Part shown: positions 40,960 through 46,340 of the stretch, piece after piece
Layout: each line of letters begins with the position of its first letter
How positions within the stretch are numbered: position 1 is the stretch's first letter
Assembly (NCBI GenBank): GCA_900617975.1
Contig: UZAE01000048.1
Location: forward strand, 1-46,340
Direction of reading: 5' to 3'
DNA length: 46,340 nucleotides
DNA from: Rodentolepis nana
Lineage: Eukaryota > Platyhelminthes > Cestoda > Cyclophyllidea > Hymenolepididae
Notes under the pieces: model-generated
What the model was told of the DNA's origin: nothing
What the model saw: only the letters and a program-made list of their open reading frames with translations
Databases searched by the model: none
Translations under genes and position numbers: made by a program

Positions 40960-43900
40960 ATGGAAGCACTTGATATGATCGAATATGAAAAATTCATGGA
41001 GTCATCAAGCAAAACAACTGTAATTAAACGACATCCTTTTATCGATGATAGATTAAAATAGATAAATATACGATTAATATGTATGATTTCGGGCCTAAAG
41101 AGATTTCATGTCCAGTAATCTGTTTACCGCCGATAACTTGCGACGCATCAATATTTTATAAAATTCAAACTTTTTTATCAGCCGAAAAATTTCGGATAAT
41201 AATGGTAAGTGGGGTATTCCTATTTACCTTTAGATGAATTATCCTGAGACGTATACCACTGACGCATTTTGCGAAGTATTTCTGAAACTTCTCGATGAGT
41301 TGCATTTAGTAGCCGTTCATATCGTTGGCGCTTCCTTCGGTGGATTTCTAGCTCAAAAAATTTGTGAATTTTGCGCCGCCTCTCATGGTCGCGTAAAATC
41401 TTTAATCCTTTGCAACACATATATTGATACATATGGCTTCGGTACTCGCTATTCTGCTAAAATGTGAGTCATAATATTTAAATTATTTGTAAGACCCATA
41501 TTTGGGCCTTTTTATTTTCATTATAACTTTCTTCTCTAGCCTTTGGTTATTGCCTTTACCTATGCTTCGTATGACATTTGAATATCCTCACGTTTCCGAT
41601 GATGCTGACGATGAGATAAGGAATGCATCAAAGTTAGCAAGATTTCAGGTTGTTTTTCATTTCAAAATTTCTTCTTAGGTATCATCTTTCTATCGATGTT
41701 ATAGGTTATTATATTATATTATATTATATTAGTATAATTCAGAGATCAGGAAGCCAAATTATTACGTGTTTTTAGTTTAGTTGCAATTATTCCGTAAATG
41801 TAACCAGCATTCAATAATATACAATTTGTTAATTTTTGTGCTCAATGCATATACTTATTTTTACCCTTTTATAAATATATATTTTCTACTTTCTCCTAAT
41901 ACTCTAGTGCAATAAGATGTCTCAAGGTGAACTGGCATCACGTCTAACAATGGCTTCTCGTACAAATTTTGTAGCGACAGAAAAACTGCAGAAATCAGAC
42001 ATCACAATTATTGAGGTTTGTTGTTGTTTAAACATCTTGCAAGCTTTTTTGGAATACGAATTCCACTTTTAATTTAGTGCTTGAACGGATAAAAGCAATT
42101 AGGCCTGGTTTTTTATAATATGCAAGTTCATGAATTGATTTGTCGCACAAAAGGAAAATAAAATTACAATTTGCTGTTTTTTCCATGAATGATGATGAAT
42201 TTACTTGTGCGCATTAAGTTAATTAATTTTCATTTTTTAAGTGAATCCCTCTTTGCAACATTATTTTTCATAAAATATTTATTTATGTCAAATGGTAGGT
42301 GTTTTGATAGTTACCATTAGACCTTTAGCTGTCTTCGGGCTACACAGAGAGGAGAGGGAACATTAAAGTGACAATAGTCGAGAGGGGGTACAGAATAATG
42401 ATCGACAGATGTAAAAGGGATAGACAGACGCAAATGCTAAAAAAAGGTATGATGAGTACTGTGAAAGGGGCCGAATTTTACATACAGTGGGGTGATAGTA
42501 ATTTGTAGTCAGAGGTCAACTGTCGGTTAATAGACTTTTTTGCCGTATGAGTATACGTTGCCCAGTGTGTACCACGTGGAGGTGGGCCTATCGCACACCC
42601 CATTTTTCGTAAAGTATAGTTTGGTCTCAAAAATAGCTAAGCAAATCCAGTGTTTTTCTATTTGATACATTTTTTAATTAAAGCGGTCATTTTTCTTTAA
42701 TAGTGTCGATTTGTTTGTAACAAATGACAACGATGTCTCCTATTTGTTCCATATTTTTTGTTTACTTCGAGTTTGTTAGTGTTCTTCTAAGGCAAATTTG
42801 AGTCTGACCTATCGAATAAGATGGGTGGGGGAAGGGGTGCTATGTTTGGAATAATCATTGATGTAAAATATTATGCATTTATAATGTTCTCAAGTAAATA
42901 ATTTAATTTTTCCTTATTTCATTTTGTAGCAGAAATTAAAATGTGAAAATAGAAGACTTGGAATCTAAAAAAATATGATATTTTTGTTAAATCTATTCTT
43001 CGTTGATCTTATTTCGATTTACGATGCTTTCGTCTTGATTTTTTTAGTTAACAGCTGTCAAAACTTTACTATGGGTTATTATTGATGTGAGCCTCTCACA
43101 ATTCAATTCTATTAATTTTGGCAGTACACTCCTAGAATTACACAAGTTCGTTTGATTGAGTAATTAAATCTAATCTTTTCACCATGGGTATTGAGCAACA
43201 TGCAGAAATCGGTTACGTTCGTCTCCTATTTTTCTTCCTGAAAGAGACGTTTGAGTAAAGAATTACTTTCTTTTCACTGGTGTTTTTGATAAGTTTGTCC
43301 AGACGCACTTAGTTTTAAATCCTAGCTATCTTATCAAGAGTAAATGACTCTTACTCATTCCCTTCAATAATGGAATGCAATCCAAATATATTAAGTAAAT
43401 AATGGCGATTTTATTTAATAAAAATGTTTTTTTAATGCTTTCTAATTCTACACACGGCTTATAAAGGGGATAACGGGCTAAGAAGCTCTCCTATGTAAAC
43501 CGATATCGATAGGTGTAGTTTTTAGTTGTATACACGCGGTTTCTATTGGTTGGTGTTAATTAGTTGAGCTTTAGAAATTTAACAGCACTGGTGTATTTTG
43601 CTCAAATTATAGGTCAGTGATGTAGAGACTACTTATATGCAACAATATAGCAGTGTCCATCAAGCCTACCCCGAGGCTAAGGTCGCCAGTCTTGATACTG
43701 GAGGTCATTTCCCCTTCCTCAGTCGTTATGATGAATTCGCAACCTATATGAAGGTCAGTATAAGTTGCCAATCATTTTCCTCATTTAATAGGGACTATTT
43801 AAACAATTAACATTATAATCAACCGTAATCTCAATTATCGCGGATAACAAACTAATATTTACGTGAAATTATGAAGAACAATGTCAAAGAAATTATTTTT

Positions 43901-43983
43901 AATGTTATTATTATTATTTTCAGATGCATTACGATGCTTATGTGGGGACTCCGTTCTCACCATCTCTTTCGGATGAGTCTTAG
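40960..43983 (+). CDS. SPG21: Maspardin / SPG21-like alpha/beta-hydrolase-fold protein
   Basis: In vertebrates this protein sits on endosomes and trans-Golgi membranes and is mutated in Mast syndrome. Seven exons: 40960-41019, 41052-41204, 41234-41463, 41540-41648, 41908-42015, 43613-43753 and 43924-43983. They join in frame to 286 residues (human 308). Matches to the family in order: YDFGPKEISCPVICLPP; the nucleophile elbow GASFGGFLAQ (S105); SLILCNTYIDT; FWLMP-like LWLLPLP; SQGELASRLT; and DTGGHFPFLSRYDE. The ATG has A at -3 and G at +4. A strong pyrimidine-rich acceptor (CTGTACAG) ends 5 nt before it, suggesting a trans-splice site or a 5' UTR intron. Introns 1 and 2 are only 32 and 29 nt. 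Intron 5 (1.6 kb) holds an antisense retroposon copy. H252 stands where I remember human maspardin having Asn. Confidence 0.9.
41706..41730. repeat. (ATTAT)n short tandem repeat
   Basis: About five pentanucleotide units lie within SPG21 intron 4. Confidence 0.8.
42278..42601 (-). mobile_element. SINE-like retroposon, copy 5 (324 bp, in SPG21 intron)
   Basis: Read on the minus strand, this full-length copy opens GGGGTGTGCGATAGG at 42601 and ends in an A/T-rich tail at 42278. Its length is within 2 bp of copy 4. It lies antisense to SPG21 within intron 5, so its ribozyme would not cut the SPG21 pre-mRNA. Confidence 0.88.
42529..42601 (-). ncRNA. HDV-like ribozyme head of copy 5 (nearly intact)
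   Basis: On the minus strand, P1 is GGGGTGT with ACACACT: G1.U wobble kept, one mismatch. P3 ACC/GGT closes L3 TCCACGT. The joiner GGGCAAC, P4 CGTAT/ATACG and the catalytic context GGCAAA are all kept. P2 is six pairs (ATAGGC/GTCTAT, one G.U), replacing the eight of copy 3. It may have weak activity or none. Confidence 0.65.
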
Positions 43984-44215
43984 CTCAAGAATTGAATGTG
44001 AGTCAGAGGTTCTACAACATTACTCCGAGTTTTGGCAATAGATTGATTTATTTTGTACTAATTTCAAGCACAACAGTTGCTATTGACTTATTTACTTATG
44101 ATCTAACAATTATATTATGTATTATTGTGCACAAAATATGCTATAATGCGAAACAAATATGTTCCTTTTTTATTTTTATTGGACGGGGAAATTTTTGCTT
44201 TCATAAATTATTACT

Positions 44216-44221
44216 AATAAA
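44216..44221 (+). terminator. Polyadenylation signal candidate for SPG21
   Basis: AATAAA occurs about 235 bp after the SPG21 stop codon. A second AATAAA follows at 44299-44304. Either could define the mRNA end. Confidence 0.45.
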
Positions 44222-44499
44222 TCTGTTAAATTAGGGTGATAAATCATTCTGAAGACTTAATTCGGGTTGTGGGATCCGAGCTTGTGATGCATATGCCAAA
44301 TAAATTCTTTTACAAGTAAAAGCATTTGTTTATATATGAGAAGGAGTTATCTGAGTATTCCTGTGAATACCCTGAAGGGTTAACACGTGAAATGCGGCTA
44401 GAAGTTAAAGGCGTTGCTCAAAGAATTAACTGGGTGCTTTAAAAAACGCTTTATTTTGTAGGCAACTGTTTTATTGACCTCCATGGATATAATACCCTG

Positions 44500-44800
44500 A
44501 AAAATGTGTGTGCGTCATCGTATGCCTGCATGTCTGCTCGCCAGGATTGGGAGGTGCAACTCTGTGTGCAGCGACCGTATAAATATTGACCAATCATTAA
44601 CCTCTGTTTAACCTAATCCCCCATGTGATCAATCATCAACCTCTGTTTAACCTAATCCCCCATCCTGATCTGAGGTGAATAGCTCGCGTATACACACTTG
44701 ATCCGCAATATACTTGCTGAATAAACGTGCACCGTGCTACACGTCTGTTTCCTTTATACCTGGGCTATATCTTAGCTGGTTCTGGGAGTCTAGCTAGATG
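44500..44800 (+). mobile_element. Possible solo-LTR or TRIM-like fragment
   Basis: This patch is more GC-rich than its surroundings. It contains a 39-bp tandem duplication, and then GAATAAACGTGCACCG, an AATAAA in the place typical of an LTR polyadenylation signal. I could not define matching TG...CA ends or a target-site duplication, and there is no second copy in the window. The boundaries are guesses. Confidence 0.2.
44588..44665. repeat. 39-bp tandem duplication
   Basis: Two adjacent 39-bp units (44588-44626 and 44627-44665) share CAACCTCTGTTTAACCTAAT-type sequence and a CCCCCAT end, differing at a few positions. Confidence 0.85.
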
Positions 44801-46167
44801 TTGGAGAATCTGCTATAGAGATTTCTGAGTCGGTCAGGCTTTACTTAGGTAGCAATCCTCTACAGGATAATGGCACGTACACAGCAAATATTTAGGGGAG
44901 TAATTTTGTAAAATGGAAAGTCCATTTGAGAATTTGACACCAGTTTTTTCAGGCTTTGGGAGAGCACGTGACCTTGAGATCTGCGTAAAATTTCTTCATA
45001 ATGTTGAATCGATCTGTGCTTGGTCTGCCGTAACGTAACGGTGCTATTCTTGAGCTTTTTAAAGTCTGTAAATTCTTATATAGTGTCCTTAAATTAAAAA
45101 ATATATGAATAAAATTATAAATAATATCGAATGCCATACAAATATATTATGTCATCATTGGCTTTCGCGTGAAAAGATATATTTTGAAAGCTGTATTCCT
45201 AGAGAACAGGTAGTGGAAGAATTAATCGACTTTGTCGTGCCAAGATTGCAACATGTGGTCCCCTTACCCTAAAAGTAATTGACTAAGTGGAATAGTGGAG
45301 AAAATTATTCGAAATTATGCCAATTTCCGTATGAATACAGAAACACGTGGGTCTGAAAATGTATTTGCTTTTAATTTTTTTGTTACACAAGCCACCACAA
45401 AATATGCCAACTCCTTAAAGGCTATTTCATGTTCTAAAGAAATGGTTTTCAACCCCACCAATGTCAGGGGAATTGTAAATGCATCAACCACGCCGTGACG
45501 TGACTGGGGCAACATTTCCCATTGAGAAGCTGCCGGTGCGAGTAAATTTGTCCAATTATATGGCTACTTCATTTCCTGATTTTCATGATTGGTTAAAGGA
45601 GTTATATTCACGATAGGCTCGTGGATATATCACTGGCGTCAATACCAAAAGCTTTTATGGTACTGAGCAAATCAATTTGAGCAATGATCGAAATAGTCGG
45701 AATTCTGAGCAACATCCTCACTAGAATAATCATTTATAAAAATTAAGTTGTCCCAAAGTAAAATACAAGTTCTATTCTTTAAACCGGTCGCATTACTGAA
45801 AAAAAATTTACCTAAATATTATTAAAATTCAAAGGTCGGCAAAATTTCATTTCCGAAAATCAAAATTTATTTGAATGAAATTAGCTTATGCGGTTGACGT
45901 AATTACCTATGTGATTAGTGAGATTCACCATTGGTCATTTAGAGGCATAAAACCTTACCAAGTTTAACTCTAGTATTCGCGTTATACTCATTTGGGTGTC
46001 CACGAATCGAATATATTTGACAACTCCACATCTCTACAGGGATAACTAGGCTCATTAAGTAGGGACATTAATCCAATTATTAAAAATTTTATAAATAAGA
46101 AACGTGAGACGAATCAACATAATCCTGGCATTGAATGGAATTGCGAATGGTACCAAGCAATTCAGAG

Positions 46168-46340
46168 ATCATATTTATTTATTTCAAATGGCCGGCGTTT
46201 TGATAGTTGTCATTAGCCCTTTAGTTGACTTCGGGCTTCACAGAACATTAAAGTGGGAAAAATTCGACCGGGGGAAAAGAAGAACGATTCACAGATTTAA
46301 AAGAGACAGACAGACACAAAGGCAGAGAAAAGGCTAGATG
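46168..46340 (-). mobile_element. SINE-like retroposon, copy 6 (cut by window end)
   Basis: On the minus strand this is the 3' half of the family. The AATAAATA-type tail is at about 46168, followed by the block whose plus-strand reading includes GTCATTAGCCC...GGGCTTCAC (the 3' hairpin), and then the purine-rich reverse of the pyrimidine block (GACAGACAGACAC). The ribozyme head would lie beyond 46340 and cannot be judged. Confidence 0.8.

Larger units (their letters stand above)
42263..42616. repeat. 15-bp target-site duplication flanking copy 5
   Basis: ATTTTTCATAAAATA (42263-42277) lies on one side and ATTTTTCGTAAAGTA (42602-42616) on the other side of the element, with two mismatches. This fixes the element at 42278-42601 independently of the alignment to other copies. 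Confidence 0.8.
43984..46167. other. 3' flank of SPG21 and distal spacer
   Basis: Apart from the polyadenylation signals and the LTR-like patch listed separately, I see no coding evidence. Frames at 43992-44234 and 45295-45515 have no recognisable domains. Confidence 0.45.

Noticed and set aside
41220..41432. 70-codon minus-strand frame rich in Arg and Lys
   Set aside because: It is the antisense shadow of SPG21 exon 3, which has clear homology and splice sites on the plus strand.

Overview
The window is AT-rich metazoan nuclear DNA with intron-split genes. Many introns are tiny (29-45 nt), intergenic spacers are long and AT-rich, and one short retroposon family is scattered through it. This fits a parasitic flatworm (tapeworm or fluke) best. 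That placement is inferred from gene architecture and remembered family sequences, not from a database match.

Layout. Positions 1-9.8 kb hold no gene I can support; they contain one old retroposon copy (about 8.63-8.96 kb) and a tRNA-like relic beside it. An isolated exon at 9877-10021 encodes a convincing signal peptide. From 10 to 16.7 kb there is AT-rich spacer with a (TA)n tract and a second old retroposon copy. An 11-exon plus-strand gene (16810-29666) encodes a 1,091-residue, low-complexity, probably nuclear protein that I cannot name securely. It converges on a minus-strand PRMT1-type arginine methyltransferase (34972-33655). PRMT1 lies head-to-head with the U1 snRNP protein C gene (35853-36441). 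The alpha/beta-hydrolase maspardin/SPG21 (40960-43983) follows on the plus strand. The last 2.3 kb is spacer with an LTR-like patch and a retroposon copy cut by the window end.

The most interesting element is the retroposon family: six copies, full length about 322-324 bp, two with clear 14-15 bp target-site duplications. Its 5' end has the layout of an HDV-like self-cleaving ribozyme. In the copy at 30538 every helix of the double pseudoknot, the G1.U cleavage-site wobble, the UCC-type L3 loop, the GGGCAAC joiner and the catalytic C with its CNRA context can be read directly. The cleavage position predicted by that fold is the 5' end that the duplications define independently in the copies at 32655 and 42601. 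I read this as a SINE-like retroposon whose RNA 5' end is made by a ribozyme.

The recognised genes serve separate functions: protein arginine methylation, 5' splice-site recognition and an endosomal hydrolase-fold protein. Only PRMT1 and U1-C share a possible promoter region.
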